A stretch of DNA of 64,000 nt, from contig NZ_FNGY01000004.1 of assembly GCF_900103665.1 (NCBI RefSeq), positions 310,001 to 374,000 of the forward strand, written 5' to 3'. The position numbers were made by a program, and so were the translations under genes. Of this stretch, positions 9,799 through 19,660 are shown one piece after another (within the stretch, counting starts at the first letter, position 1; each line of letters starts with the position of its first letter). The notes below the pieces were generated by a model that saw nothing but the letters and a program-made list of their open reading frames with translations, did not search any database and had not been told where the DNA came from. Source of the stretch: Pedobacter steynii (GTDB taxonomy: Bacteria; Bacteroidota; Bacteroidia; Sphingobacteriales; Sphingobacteriaceae).

Positions 9799-10773
9799 TT
9801 ATTTATAATTGTTTGCGATAATAATACTGGCCGGATCAATCAGCAGGATCGCGGTTCTTTTCACCGGGTGGACTACATGTCTGCTACTTCCGGTTAACTG
9901 AACGACCAATGCGATTTTATTGTTTCTATATTTCAACAGCGTTTCTGAAGAAACCGTCACCTCCAGTTTAGCAGTATTGCTGCTTTGATCTACTGCCACC
10001 TGAACAGGTAGTTCAAATTCTCCGCGCTGCATGATGACCGCATCTGCAGGAAGAACCCCATTTGTCTTCAGTACTGCAACAGTGTCGCTGTTTACTGCTA
10101 CATCAACGGTAAAAGAACGGGAGGCCGCTCCAGACAGGGATACCCCCAGAGGGATGCCAATGGACGCCACACTAGGTACATAATTGCTCGTTCCGGAAAC
10201 ATCCAATGTGCCACCGCCACCATTTGCGATTGAAACTGCATGCATTGCGCTGGCTGCAATCACCTCCATAGGGTCTACAGAAATTATTCCTGTGTGTTTT
10301 TTCTCATCTATGGTATTCCCCTTGGCAACGTCAGTCAATTTCAATGCAAAGGCCACTTTTTTACCACTAAAGTAAAATTTCTCCAGAGCGGTAACACTGA
10401 TGACTACCTCAAATACGGCACTTTTTGTACCGAAAGGGACGGTCACCGCTTGGGGAACCACAATTAATCCGCCGGGCATGAGTAAGGTATTTGGCAACAA
10501 ATTGCCAGCGATGGCCGTGGTCACTGCATTGTCGTCCAATGCCACATGTGCGTCAAAAGCCTGAGATGCGCTGCTGGAAAGCTGGATTTCGACAGGGATC
10601 CTTACATTCTCGGCATCTTTCTTAATCTCTCCGGAAAGTCCTTTTACAGAAACACTTGCCGGAATTCCTTCCTTAGCGCCAAAGTCCTCCAGTTTATCCC
10701 GTTTACAGGATTGGGCCAGGACAACCAGCGCCAGGAGAAAACACGTATAAATACTGTTATTTAGTTTCTTCAT
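9799..10773 (-). CDS. Tandem DUF1735-type surface lipoprotein (SusE/F-like role)
   Basis: 324 aa from the ATG at 10773 (MKKLNNSIYT), which gives a proper SPII signal with lipobox LAQSC (Cys23). The frame is open further upstream into the neighbouring gene, but that would spoil the signal peptide. After the lipobox come two similar beta-rich units (about 35-155 and 165-310). Each has an IPVEIQL/IPLGVSL-type strand, a VAVNSD/VALDDN strand and a terminal ISVDP/LLIDP motif. This matches the DUF1735 repeats of Bacteroidota glycan-binding lipoproteins. No enzyme motif is seen. It starts 26 bp after the upstream gene and probably acts beside the SusCD pairs in binding glycan at the cell surface. Confidence 0.8.
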   Translation of the reverse strand: MKKLNNSIYTCFLLALVVLAQSCKRDKLEDFGAKEGIPASVSVKGLSGEIKKDAENVRIPVEIQLSSSASQAFDAHVALDDNAVTTAIAGNLLPNTLLMPGGLIVVPQAVTVPFGTKSAVFEVVISVTALEKFYFSGKKVAFALKLTDVAKGNTIDEKKHTGIISVDPMEVIAASAMHAVSIANGGGGTLDVSGTSNYVPSVASIGIPLGVSLSGAASRSFTVDVAVNSDTVAVLKTNGVLPADAVIMQRGEFELPVQVAVDQSSNTAKLEVTVSSETLLKYRNNKIALVVQLTGSSRHVVHPVKRTAILLIDPASIIIANNYK

Positions 10774-10799
10774 TATCTTTAAGTTTAATTCTATCCTCA

Positions 10800-12494
10800 T
10801 TATTGGTCCTGCCATGCCCGTCCGTCTAATAGCCAGCTTTCCTGTCTTGGAACCCTTAACCAGCTGTAAATCTGAGCCGGAATATCGACGGTACCAGGTA
10901 CCAGTGCGGTAAGATTCGTGGCAGGTGGCGAGCAGATCAGGTCAGCCAGATTTTGCCAGGTTACCGTTCCACCCTGAAGTATCAGGTCATTTTTTGCGAT
11001 GCCCTCATCTTTAAAGCTGGTTCCCGTAGCATCAGTCATAGGCCAGTAGCTGATCAGATAATCGTAATAAGGATGTCCTTTATCGATATAACCATCGCAG
11101 GCAAACTGGGCAATTGTTGCATCTGGAATTGCAGTTTTCCAGATTTTAACATCACTTAGATAACCATCCATAGCGCCGTTACTTGGGTACTTCCCTATGG
11201 TCACCGGAAAATTATTGTCAAAAAGTCCTAAATCTGTAATTTCTGATTCTATGTTAAATTTCCCGTTAGTAAAAGTCCGGATATAACGTTTTGCGTTTTT
11301 TGTTACGCAAACCACAGCTATGGAATTCCAGGTGCCTGCAGGCATATCTGCCCCCTTCACCTGTCGGGTTACATTTTTGTTCCCCCTTGCATTTAACATC
11401 CAGTAAGGGCCTTCCAGAAAGATATTCCATCCAATATCACCATGGGTCCAGTCCCTTCGTTTTCCAACGATACTTGGATAGGAAAAATTAAGCGCATTCT
11501 TCTTTACCTTTATTTCTATGGTAAAATCTGATTCGCCGAAATTATAAATGGAATTGTCGTTGGCGGCATTTACGGCTTTCAGGTCCCCGGAAAAACGTAC
11601 AAAGTTGCCCGGGAATTTAGTACCCAGAAAAGGTTTGGTTAGAATCCGGGTGGTATAAGCGGGATTATAGAAAATGGTAAAGGTATTGACTTCCGTATTG
11701 CTAAAAATGGTATTGTCATTTTCATTTGGAGGTAAGGTAAACATTCCACCCTTATTTGAAGAAATCACCACAAGCCATTTCTCCTCTTTATATTTAGGCC
11801 GTTTTTTTAGGGCGCCAATCATTTCCCCAACATAGCCATCGAACTGAAGAATGGCAGCTTTGTAGGCGGGAAAAGAAAGGTCATAACCGGAGCTCTTACC
11901 GGCCACATCTACTCCTGAAAACTGAGCAACAACAAGACTGGACTGATCCTTTTCAAGATCTGTGATCACAGCTGATTTAACTGCTGCGTCATCACCCAGC
12001 TGCTGACTAAGCGTCGCATCCGTAGAAAGGTTAGTTTTAAGCAACGGAGAAGTCGTATACACCGCCGTCTTTAAAGCAGGATCTGCTGCTTTGATCCGTT
12101 TGAACAGGACTGGAAACTCTGCCAGGTGATTGGCAGAAAAGTCATCTGACTTTATGCCATGTTTCCCTGCTTTCACTCCGGTCAACATTGTCGCGTAACT
12201 GGCCGCATTGGTGCTTGCATCTATGTCAGAAATTCCGTTCCAGGAATAAATAGAAGCAGGCAATAAACTTTTGAGGTTTGCAGGTTGTGCATTCTGCACG
12301 GAAGTTCCCCTTGCACCGTCGACAATGATATACAGCACTTTAGTTTTACCAAAGGCAACATCAGGGGAATCTGTATGCTCCCGTTCCGGAATCATCCGGT
12401 CAAAAGGCTGATTACAGGCTCCTAGTATCGCAAGAAGACCGATGCAGAACCAGGATAACTTCCTGGATTTTTTATTGTGGTGGCTTGTTTTCAT
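10800..12494 (-). CDS. Lipoprotein with degenerate alkaline-phosphatase/phosphodiesterase domain plus LamG and DUF4983-like end
   Basis: 564 aa; lipobox AILGAC (Cys27). Residues 50-280 have the alkaline phosphatase superfamily fold. The first metal site IIVDGARG (D59) and the segment ASTNAASYATMLTG ending KHGI resemble NPP/phosphodiesterase nucleophile regions. The second half of the site is altered. The D-x-x-G-H pattern reads DVAGK (H to K200), and S-D-H-G reads SNKG (247-248). Residues 290-500 look like a LamG/concanavalin jelly roll (WNSIAVVCV, DVKIWKTAI), and the end (SWLLDGRAW) resembles DUF4983. It is therefore more likely a binding protein than an active phosphodiesterase. It sits among SusE/F-type lipoproteins of the PUL. 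Confidence 0.78.
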   Translation of the reverse strand: MKTSHHNKKSRKLSWFCIGLLAILGACNQPFDRMIPEREHTDSPDVAFGKTKVLYIIVDGARGTSVQNAQPANLKSLLPASIYSWNGISDIDASTNAASYATMLTGVKAGKHGIKSDDFSANHLAEFPVLFKRIKAADPALKTAVYTTSPLLKTNLSTDATLSQQLGDDAAVKSAVITDLEKDQSSLVVAQFSGVDVAGKSSGYDLSFPAYKAAILQFDGYVGEMIGALKKRPKYKEEKWLVVISSNKGGMFTLPPNENDNTIFSNTEVNTFTIFYNPAYTTRILTKPFLGTKFPGNFVRFSGDLKAVNAANDNSIYNFGESDFTIEIKVKKNALNFSYPSIVGKRRDWTHGDIGWNIFLEGPYWMLNARGNKNVTRQVKGADMPAGTWNSIAVVCVTKNAKRYIRTFTNGKFNIESEITDLGLFDNNFPVTIGKYPSNGAMDGYLSDVKIWKTAIPDATIAQFACDGYIDKGHPYYDYLISYWPMTDATGTSFKDEGIAKNDLILQGGTVTWQNLADLICSPPATNLTALVPGTVDIPAQIYSWLRVPRQESWLLDGRAWQDQ

Positions 12495-12533
12495 GTTTTT
12501 TCTTTTATGGCTTTTAAATTCAGCTGTCCTGGC

Positions 12534-14156
12534 TTATTCCAGTGTTATCCGGATGATATTATTTACCGGTTCATTATTGAATGTCCGGATGTAACCAATC
12601 AACAATAATGCTCTTTTGTTGTCATCTGACCTGGTTTCTATGGCATCGATCAGCGATCCGTTGAACGATCCGGTAGCATTATAGCCCGGAGCCAGTTCTC
12701 CTTTACTGTTTAAGATCATAAAACCATTTCTGGAGACTCCGTTATAAGTATTAAAATATCCACTTACGACCATTAAGCCATCATCAAGCAATTTTGCAAA
12801 AGACACTTCGGGCCCATTGAATTTTTTTGCGGTAAATTGTTCATCTAAGGAGCCATCCGGTTTTAACAATGCGAGAAACTCACAAGGTTTACCATTATAG
12901 GTTCTAAACCCGCCGCAGACCACATAACGGTCCAGAGTACTGTTATAGGTAACAGAGAAAACGCTATTGTCCGGCCCTGTGCCCGGATTGAAAGTTTCAT
13001 CAATCGTTCCATCCGGATTAAGCCTGATGATATTTCTGACCGCCTTTCCGTCGAAAGTGCTGAATCTTCCAAACAGCAACACTTTGCCCTGGTGTTTAGC
13101 ATCTGTATGAAAAATCGCTTGAGAAGGACCGTTTGCAGCTTTAAGACCTTCGTTTAATGCTACGTTAAACCGATAAGTTTTATCCAGTGAACCATCTGCA
13201 TTGAGCCTCATGATCTGAGGCATCCGGATGCTATCCAGGATCACAGAATCCTTTTCCTTTCGCCTGTTGGGCTGATCATACCTGCGACTGATGAAAAAAT
13301 CAAATGCTCCGGAAAGCACGATTTTATGATCCGGCTGTCTATACACCTTAGCGATGTATTTATCTGCTCCGCCATTAAATCTTGGATAATACTTGATCGT
13401 ATCTTTTTGATCGGGTCTTCTGAAAGGATGTATTCCCATCGTATCAATTGATCCGTTTTTGTTCAGCATCGTGATGTTGCTGATATTGTCAATACGTTGA
13501 TCGTAACCGCTATAGGAACCTGCAATCAGGTATTTATCGTTGTGTTCCAGGATAGAACTGATCATCCCGTTTGCCCCCTTGCCACTGCGTAAAGAAGCGT
13601 CGAAAGAGAAATCACTAAAAGTACTGACAATGCGATTGATCGGTCTGATCAGGCCCTTATTGTTATAATTGGTAAAAGCCCCTACAATCAGGTGTCTTCC
13701 ATCTAAAAGATCAAGTATCTGACTCACTCCTGCGTTTGCCCCATAGGGTACTTTAAATGTAGGATCTAAATTAATCAGTCCATTTACCTTAAAACTGGGT
13801 CCAAAAGTAATCACATCTCCTACTGCTGCGGAAAGAACCCCCGTGCTGGCAAATTCAGGAACTTTCACTTTAATATAGCTATCGGTAATTTCCAGTATTT
13901 CCGCCTTTTCGCCATTAAACATAAATACCAGCCGGTCCTTATAAGGCAGCATACCGGTAGCGACCACGGTCACCTCTGTTCCCGGACCACCAACTGCAGG
14001 TTGAGCAGGCTTAACGCGGTCCATTTTAATCCCTAAACCTCCCGTGCTGACCGGATAAGGTTCGGAGAACTGTTCGGCCGCTTTTTTGCAGGAAACCAAC
14101 GTCATCAATAAAAGCAAAGCGCCCAATATTGATTTTTTTATTTGTCGTATCTTCAT
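12534..14156 (-). CDS. IPT/TIG-like DUF5008 plus delta-60 repeat lipoprotein
   Basis: 540 aa with lipobox LVSC (Cys23). Residues 45-125 form an IPT/TIG-like beta sandwich (GGPGTEVTVVATGM), probably the DUF5008 unit. The rest, about 130-540, is a beta-propeller-like array of delta-60 repeats. Their signatures are LNADGSLDKTY, LNPDGTIDETFNPG, LKPDGSLDEQF and LNSKGELAPGY, each followed by a GGF/GRF/GYF-T-F/Y-N-G strand. No enzyme motif is visible. It is PUL-encoded, outer-membrane anchored and probably surface-exposed, so glycan binding is the best guess. Family names are from memory and need an HMM check. Confidence 0.75.
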   Translation of the reverse strand: MKIRQIKKSILGALLLLMTLVSCKKAAEQFSEPYPVSTGGLGIKMDRVKPAQPAVGGPGTEVTVVATGMLPYKDRLVFMFNGEKAEILEITDSYIKVKVPEFASTGVLSAAVGDVITFGPSFKVNGLINLDPTFKVPYGANAGVSQILDLLDGRHLIVGAFTNYNNKGLIRPINRIVSTFSDFSFDASLRSGKGANGMISSILEHNDKYLIAGSYSGYDQRIDNISNITMLNKNGSIDTMGIHPFRRPDQKDTIKYYPRFNGGADKYIAKVYRQPDHKIVLSGAFDFFISRRYDQPNRRKEKDSVILDSIRMPQIMRLNADGSLDKTYRFNVALNEGLKAANGPSQAIFHTDAKHQGKVLLFGRFSTFDGKAVRNIIRLNPDGTIDETFNPGTGPDNSVFSVTYNSTLDRYVVCGGFRTYNGKPCEFLALLKPDGSLDEQFTAKKFNGPEVSFAKLLDDGLMVVSGYFNTYNGVSRNGFMILNSKGELAPGYNATGSFNGSLIDAIETRSDDNKRALLLIGYIRTFNNEPVNNIIRITLE

Positions 14157-14194
14157 TTCTTTATTCTGGTTATATCGTTAATTTTCAGGTACAC

Positions 14195-14926
14195 TTATCG
14201 GGAGAGAATGTCATTAATCATCGCATAGGAGCCCAGGCCAAAACCCTCTCCATAGAGCTGCAAGGAATGAACTACACCATTTTTAGGTTTAATATCCGAT
14301 GAAGCAATCTTATAATTAAAAAATGAACTCTGGTCCGGATTGGATATATCGGGGATATAAGCAATCGTCAGTTGCCGGTAGCCGATATACTTGACCCCAC
14401 CTACCTCACCATAAATCACCCCGATTCTTGCCACTGAATTATTATAGGAATAATAGTATTGCCCCGGATAAACCGCGACCAGATTGGGATCATACTGGGG
14501 ATAGTCGGATAACTTTTTTACGCCCTTGAAAATGTGTCTTTGCAGGTATTTGGCCCATATCGCTCCGTCAATATCCGCTAAGGTCCTGACCGTATCCTTA
14601 CCACCGCGATAGAGCTGCCAATTAAGGGTACCCACCCTCCGGACGGAACCGATCATTTCTTTAACTTCATAATCTGTAGGTGCAAAGAAGGTAATGTCCT
14701 CCTTATTAAAGACTTCCTCCATACCCGCCAGTTTAACGATACTGGCAATGGTATCAAAGGGAACAGGCTTGGCTTTCAGGTACTCGAGCATACTGCCATT
14801 AAAATTGGCATCCGCCTTACCCCCATCTATGTAATACTCATCCCGTTTACAGCCGGCAATACAAAAAAATAGTCCGAAGCCAAATAGCAGGAAGGTTTTA
14901 TTCATCAAATTTTTCATCTTATTCAT
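14195..14926 (-). CDS. Fasciclin-domain lipoprotein
   Basis: 243 aa from the ATG at 14926 (MNKMKNLMNKTF); ATGs at 14917 and 14905 are also possible. The open frame reaches back into susD1, but the extra residues would precede the signal peptide. Lipobox IAGC gives Cys26. One FAS1-type fold follows, with the FFAPTDYEV strand typical of H1 motifs and a C-terminal NGVVHSLQL typical of H2. FAS1 domains mediate adhesion or carbohydrate/protein binding. It follows susD1 by 10 bp and has a paralogue after susD2 (20769-21881), so each SusCD pair brings its own fasciclin partner. Confidence 0.82.
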   Translation of the reverse strand: MNKMKNLMNKTFLLFGFGLFFCIAGCKRDEYYIDGGKADANFNGSMLEYLKAKPVPFDTIASIVKLAGMEEVFNKEDITFFAPTDYEVKEMIGSVRRVGTLNWQLYRGGKDTVRTLADIDGAIWAKYLQRHIFKGVKKLSDYPQYDPNLVAVYPGQYYYSYNNSVARIGVIYGEVGGVKYIGYRQLTIAYIPDISNPDQSSFFNYKIASSDIKPKNGVVHSLQLYGEGFGLGSYAMINDILSR

Positions 14927-14936
14927 CTTTATCGTG

Positions 14937-16481
14937 TTAGATCCCACCACTGCTTGCCCAATAGTCATTAAGTGTTATGAAAGGGTTGTCTTTTAAGGAA
15001 GCCCTATCGATTGGCCAGGTCCAGGCCCCCCTGTTAAACTGATCCAGTGTTAACGGATGGTTGGCCCATTGCGAGCTCAGAATCCTTTTTGTTCTTACCA
15101 GGTCAAACCAGGTATGGCCTTCGCCCTGAAGTTCTCTGCGGCGTTCCAGAAATATAAAATCTGTCAGCGTTCCCTGAGCGGCCTCATAAGGGCCCGCGCC
15201 TGCCCTTGCCCGGACCTGATTTACATAAGGGATGGCCTCCGCGCTGCGCCCGAGTTCGGCCAAAGCTTCTGCCTGTAACAGCATTGCATCTGATAACCTG
15301 AAGATCAGGAAACTATTGTCCGGATTCTTGTTCTCTCCACCTGAAGCATAAATGTTACCGGCAAATTTCGGCATCATAAAACGGCCGTTATTTGCATAAA
15401 TATCTGCATACCATAAATCCTTCCGCTTGTCCGCGACATCTACCGGGAACAGTTTTTCCATATAGGCTCCCCTGAATGCCATTCTTGAAGTGAGAAACAA
15501 AGAAGCAGGAAATTTATAGGGATACCTTAGAAAGGAATCTCCGAATGAGGCCACACTCGAGGTGGTATCACCATAATTAATGCTCTGATAAAATTCGAAC
15601 AGGCTTTCTTCCGATCTGCCTTTGATCACTTCCGGCCATCTTTCCAATGGCAATAATGCATAGGCACCTCCATTTTTATGGAGCAGTTCCTCGCCGGATT
15701 TCGCTGTTTCTTCGTAATACTCCATGGCATGGCCATTGTCAAATCCGGCATTCCACATGTTCATGTGCATGATCAATGCCAATGCAGCGCCCTTGCTGCC
15801 CCTGGCGCCACGCTGCGCAGGATCATCATACGTCCAGGGCAAATCTGCCACATGTTCATTCATATCTGCGATACATTTTTTCATCACAGACACCATGTTC
15901 TCGCGGGGCAAGGGTTCGGACTGAAAGGCCTTGGTATAGTATACCACATCCCCGTATAACCTGACCATCCAGAAATAAGTAAAACAGCGCATAAAAACTG
16001 CTTCCGCGATATATCTTTTCTTATCTTTTTCTGAAAGGTTAGGAATCCCTTCATTCAACTTGGAAATCAGGATATTGGCACTTTGGATTGCCTGGTAATA
16101 GCTTGTCCAATTGGTAATGCGTTCAAAATGAAACGTATCCTTCCAGGGCTGATCATTGATCACACTGATCATGTTGTTCTGACCGAGCACTTCGACCACT
16201 TTACGACTGCCATAGTTGTCGGAACCGGTCACGGCAAAAGCCTCTCCAGAACGGCTTTCGCCTATGGCACCAATCACCCAGCTTTCATTAATTTTTCCGA
16301 AAAATTTAAAATATATGCTGGCCATATTGGCTTCAACATCTTCTTTAGACTTGTAAAAATTATTACCGGTAAGCTCCGTGAGGGGCTTAATATCGAGGAA
16401 TTTTTTACAGCCTATGGTGAATACGATACAAGTCAGCACTAAGAGCACTGCTGTATTTTTTTTGATCAATTTTATGTTCAT
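14937..16481 (-). CDS. SusD/RagB outer-membrane glycan-binding lipoprotein (pair 1)
   Basis: 514 aa; lipobox TIGC with Cys25, then KKFLDIKPLTELTGNNFY, the usual SusD N-terminus. TPR-like helices follow (AEAVFMRCFTYFWMVRLYGD), with the C-terminal SusD signatures LSDAMLLQAEALAELG and ERRRELQGEGHTWFDLVR. SusD proteins cap their SusC channel and bind the oligosaccharide to be imported. It starts 5 bp after the susC1 stop, as expected for translationally linked partners. Glycan specificity is not readable. Confidence 0.96.
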   Translation of the reverse strand: MNIKLIKKNTAVLLVLTCIVFTIGCKKFLDIKPLTELTGNNFYKSKEDVEANMASIYFKFFGKINESWVIGAIGESRSGEAFAVTGSDNYGSRKVVEVLGQNNMISVINDQPWKDTFHFERITNWTSYYQAIQSANILISKLNEGIPNLSEKDKKRYIAEAVFMRCFTYFWMVRLYGDVVYYTKAFQSEPLPRENMVSVMKKCIADMNEHVADLPWTYDDPAQRGARGSKGAALALIMHMNMWNAGFDNGHAMEYYEETAKSGEELLHKNGGAYALLPLERWPEVIKGRSEESLFEFYQSINYGDTTSSVASFGDSFLRYPYKFPASLFLTSRMAFRGAYMEKLFPVDVADKRKDLWYADIYANNGRFMMPKFAGNIYASGGENKNPDNSFLIFRLSDAMLLQAEALAELGRSAEAIPYVNQVRARAGAGPYEAAQGTLTDFIFLERRRELQGEGHTWFDLVRTKRILSSQWANHPLTLDQFNRGAWTWPIDRASLKDNPFITLNDYWASSGGI

Positions 16482-16486
16482 ATCAA

Positions 16487-19400
16487 TTAAAGATCTAGGT
16501 TAAAGCCAAAAATATAATCCCTGGAATTCGGGTAACCGCCCGAAAGGTCCCTTCCAAGCGCTGTTACACTTTCGGGATTAGGTCCGGAGTAACCAGAAAA
16601 TGTAATCACGTTACTGACGCTCATCTGAAACCTGAGGTTATTGACACCTAACCGCTGTACAATTTTCTTAGGGAAGGAATAAAACAGGGTCATATTGTTG
16701 ATTTTCAGATAGGTTCCATCTTCTTCCCAGAGGGTCTGATCATTACGGAAGGGCTGAATGGTACTATACCGGTTATAATCGTAGGCATAGGGATATTTGG
16801 CGACATCGCCTGGCTTGCGCCACATATTTACATCAGGAAGAGAAACCACCGCTTTGGGCCCGGCATCACTTCGTCCAAAAGGATCATTCATGATGCCCAG
16901 ACGATTCGCCAGCGCATTATTTAAAATCGTCCTTTTTGCCGTATAAGACGCATAGATGTTGATCCCCAGCCCTTTGTAGGAAAGACTGGCAGACATACCG
17001 CCTGTAAGTAAAGGCTGGGAGTTACCTGTAATCTGGTAATCATTCCGATCCATGATATAATCACCGTTCACATCTTTAATCCTGGGATCTCCGGCCCGAT
17101 AAAAATTACCCTCAGTCCGGTAACGCAGTCCGGTTACCGGATCTACGGGAACATCACCGTCTACCGAGAATACGCCCTGATTCACGAGCAGGTAATTGGA
17201 CAGTGTATTTCTGCCTACACGAAAAATGGTGTGTTGTCCGCTGGCATCACCTGAAAAGGCAATATTTTGTCCATTAAAGCCCTCCGGCAATCGGGTAAGG
17301 ATGTTATTGTTCCAGGCCCCGTTAAAGGAAAGATTGAGCTTGAAGGGACTTTTATCAGACAAAGGCCGGATGGCAAAGTACATTTCATACCCATAATTCA
17401 CCATTCCCGTTTCATTACTCGGGAAACTACCGAAGCCCAGGGTATTGGACAGGTTACGCGAAAACAGCTCATTTTTTATTTCACTGAAATAAGCGTCGAA
17501 ATTCAGGTCAATTTTACCCCTAAACAGATTCAGGTCGACCCCTAAATTGTACATCTCCTTTGTTTTGGGCTTCAGGTTCGGATTGGGAATAGAACCAAAG
17601 TCCAGGCCTATACTCGGCTGATTATTGTAACTACCGCCAGTATTGTATTTACCATAAATGCTCGCCAGACTTCCTGTCGGGGTAATGTTCTTTCCCCAGC
17701 TTACCCTGATTGATCCGCTATTTAACCAATCAATGTCAGACATCCAGTTTTCCTTATTGAAATTCCAGCGCAAGCCGATAGAAGGGTTTTTTGAAAACGG
17801 ATCATTTAGTCCGCTGGATGAAGTTCCATCAATCCGATAGGCAAGATCCAAAATGTATTTACGCATATAATCATAAGAACCGGCGGCCCAGAAGGAGGCC
17901 AGTCTGCCCCGGTTATAGCTTAAAACACCTCCACCTCTTGAATTTAGCACATCAAAACCCAGGGGTCCCTGAAACTGATCATTTGGGGTCCGGACTTGTC
18001 TGATGGCCGAATTCTGTCCTCTTTGTTCATTGATGTCATTCGCCACCGATACATATATACTATGTTTTTCATTAAATGTGGCGCTATAATTCAGCATATT
18101 CCGGTTATACAGGGAATTGCTTCTTCCATTAAATCCATATACCTGCGAAAACTGGTTATTGGCCGCTGCCGGAGTAAACGTATCCTCAATATCTGAGGAA
18201 AAAGTATAATTCACGGTCGACATGATCTTGAAACCTGGCAGAAAACTGTACTCTGCATCAATACTGGTCCGGAGATTTCGGGTTGCATTGTCGTTTATGG
18301 TTTCCAAAGCCGAAACCACTCCTCCGCTGGATTGATAAAAAGATGGGCCCGGCAGTAAAGATGAAGCCTGGGCGCTTTTGGCTACCCCCTGTTGAAGGAA
18401 ACCAAGGCCATCTCCCTTTTGCTGTTTACCTACCCCACCGGAAAGAAATGTAGTAAACCTGAAACGGTCATTTGGCCTCAGTTCTGCATTCATGTTCAGC
18501 GTATATCTGCTGAATCCGGTATTTTTCAGAATCCCTTTATTCGCAAAGTATCCAACGTTTGCTTTGTAATTGAACTTCTGATTTCCTCCGTCAATGGCCA
18601 GGTTATGGGTCTGGTTGTAAGTAGTCCGGTAGAATACGGCCTGCCAGTTTGTAGAATTGTTGAAATAACTGTTCAAACTATCCGATAGCAGCGGTGTACG
18701 GGAAATTTCCATGATGTCTGCAAAACTCAAGGCATTACCGTAAATCTGAGCCAATTTTAATGCCCGTTCTTTATTTCCTCCGAGGGTTGTCCTCAAGGCA
18801 GGCGGTGTACTGACAAAAAAGTTATTGGTATACCTCACACGCGGGATCTCGGAATGTCCCCTTTTGGTGGTAATGATAATTACCCCATATGCTGCTCTGG
18901 CACCGTATAACGCTGTTGCCTGGGCGTCACGTAAAACTTCAATATTTTCAACATCTTCCTGAGGGATCAGCGATAAAGGACTTATTCCCGGCCCCTGAAG
19001 GTCGTACCCCATCTCTGAAGCTTTGTCTGCATCAATAGGAATCCCATCAATCACATACAGCGGAGAAGTTGGCTGAAGGAATGTTTCAGAACCTGTATTT
19101 GAAACGTTCAAAGTAGCCAAACCCCGCAACTGGGTAGTTCCCCTAAATCCGGGAGCCCCCGTATTGTTCTGAATATTCAGTCCCGGAACCTTTCCCTGTA
19201 AAAGAGCTTCAATATTTGCCACCGGGATGTCTTTCAATTCTTCACCTTTAATGGAGAAGGAAGCCCCGGTAGTCACCTCCTTGGAACGGGCCACATACCC
19301 GCGGATCACCACCTCATCCATATTTTGATTCAGCTCTTTAAGCCTGACGTTCAGGTTCAGCTGATCTGCACTGACTTTCAGTCTGTAGGGCTGATACCCA

Positions 19401-19639
19401 ACATACCTGAACACGACCGTAGTGCCCGCAGGAATCGCTACACTGAAATGTCCTTTTCCATCCGAAAAACCAATGGCTTTGGATGGCGTACCCGTGAGCA
19501 GGGATACTGCCGGAATCGGTTGTTTTGTTCCCTCATCGATTACCGTCCCCTTTATTGTGACCTGCTTAATTTGTGCTTTAAGGCCTTGGGATATGAATGC
19601 TATACAAACCAAAACCCTTAAAATTATTCTTATTTTCAT
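16487..19639 (-). CDS. SusC/RagA TonB-dependent outer-membrane transporter (pair 1)
   Basis: 1050 aa. Signal peptide 1-22, then a CarboxypepD_reg-like beta domain (about 25-112; VTIKGTVIDEGTKQPIPAVS). The plug (about 115-260) contains GKVPGLNIQ, LYVIDGIPID and a VLRDAQATALYGARAAYGVI segment. The remainder is a 22-strand-type barrel ending in FGFNLDL. It imports oligosaccharides across the outer membrane using TonB energy, with SusD1 as lid. There is no N-terminal STN domain, so signalling to an anti-sigma factor is not expected. It starts 21 bp after the DUF5007-like gene. Confidence 0.97.
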   Translation of the reverse strand: MKIRIILRVLVCIAFISQGLKAQIKQVTIKGTVIDEGTKQPIPAVSLLTGTPSKAIGFSDGKGHFSVAIPAGTTVVFRYVGYQPYRLKVSADQLNLNVRLKELNQNMDEVVIRGYVARSKEVTTGASFSIKGEELKDIPVANIEALLQGKVPGLNIQNNTGAPGFRGTTQLRGLATLNVSNTGSETFLQPTSPLYVIDGIPIDADKASEMGYDLQGPGISPLSLIPQEDVENIEVLRDAQATALYGARAAYGVIIITTKRGHSEIPRVRYTNNFFVSTPPALRTTLGGNKERALKLAQIYGNALSFADIMEISRTPLLSDSLNSYFNNSTNWQAVFYRTTYNQTHNLAIDGGNQKFNYKANVGYFANKGILKNTGFSRYTLNMNAELRPNDRFRFTTFLSGGVGKQQKGDGLGFLQQGVAKSAQASSLLPGPSFYQSSGGVVSALETINDNATRNLRTSIDAEYSFLPGFKIMSTVNYTFSSDIEDTFTPAAANNQFSQVYGFNGRSNSLYNRNMLNYSATFNEKHSIYVSVANDINEQRGQNSAIRQVRTPNDQFQGPLGFDVLNSRGGGVLSYNRGRLASFWAAGSYDYMRKYILDLAYRIDGTSSSGLNDPFSKNPSIGLRWNFNKENWMSDIDWLNSGSIRVSWGKNITPTGSLASIYGKYNTGGSYNNQPSIGLDFGSIPNPNLKPKTKEMYNLGVDLNLFRGKIDLNFDAYFSEIKNELFSRNLSNTLGFGSFPSNETGMVNYGYEMYFAIRPLSDKSPFKLNLSFNGAWNNNILTRLPEGFNGQNIAFSGDASGQHTIFRVGRNTLSNYLLVNQGVFSVDGDVPVDPVTGLRYRTEGNFYRAGDPRIKDVNGDYIMDRNDYQITGNSQPLLTGGMSASLSYKGLGINIYASYTAKRTILNNALANRLGIMNDPFGRSDAGPKAVVSLPDVNMWRKPGDVAKYPYAYDYNRYSTIQPFRNDQTLWEEDGTYLKINNMTLFYSFPKKIVQRLGVNNLRFQMSVSNVITFSGYSGPNPESVTALGRDLSGGYPNSRDYIFGFNLDL

Positions 19640-19660
19640 ATGCTTGTTAGGTAATAGGTT

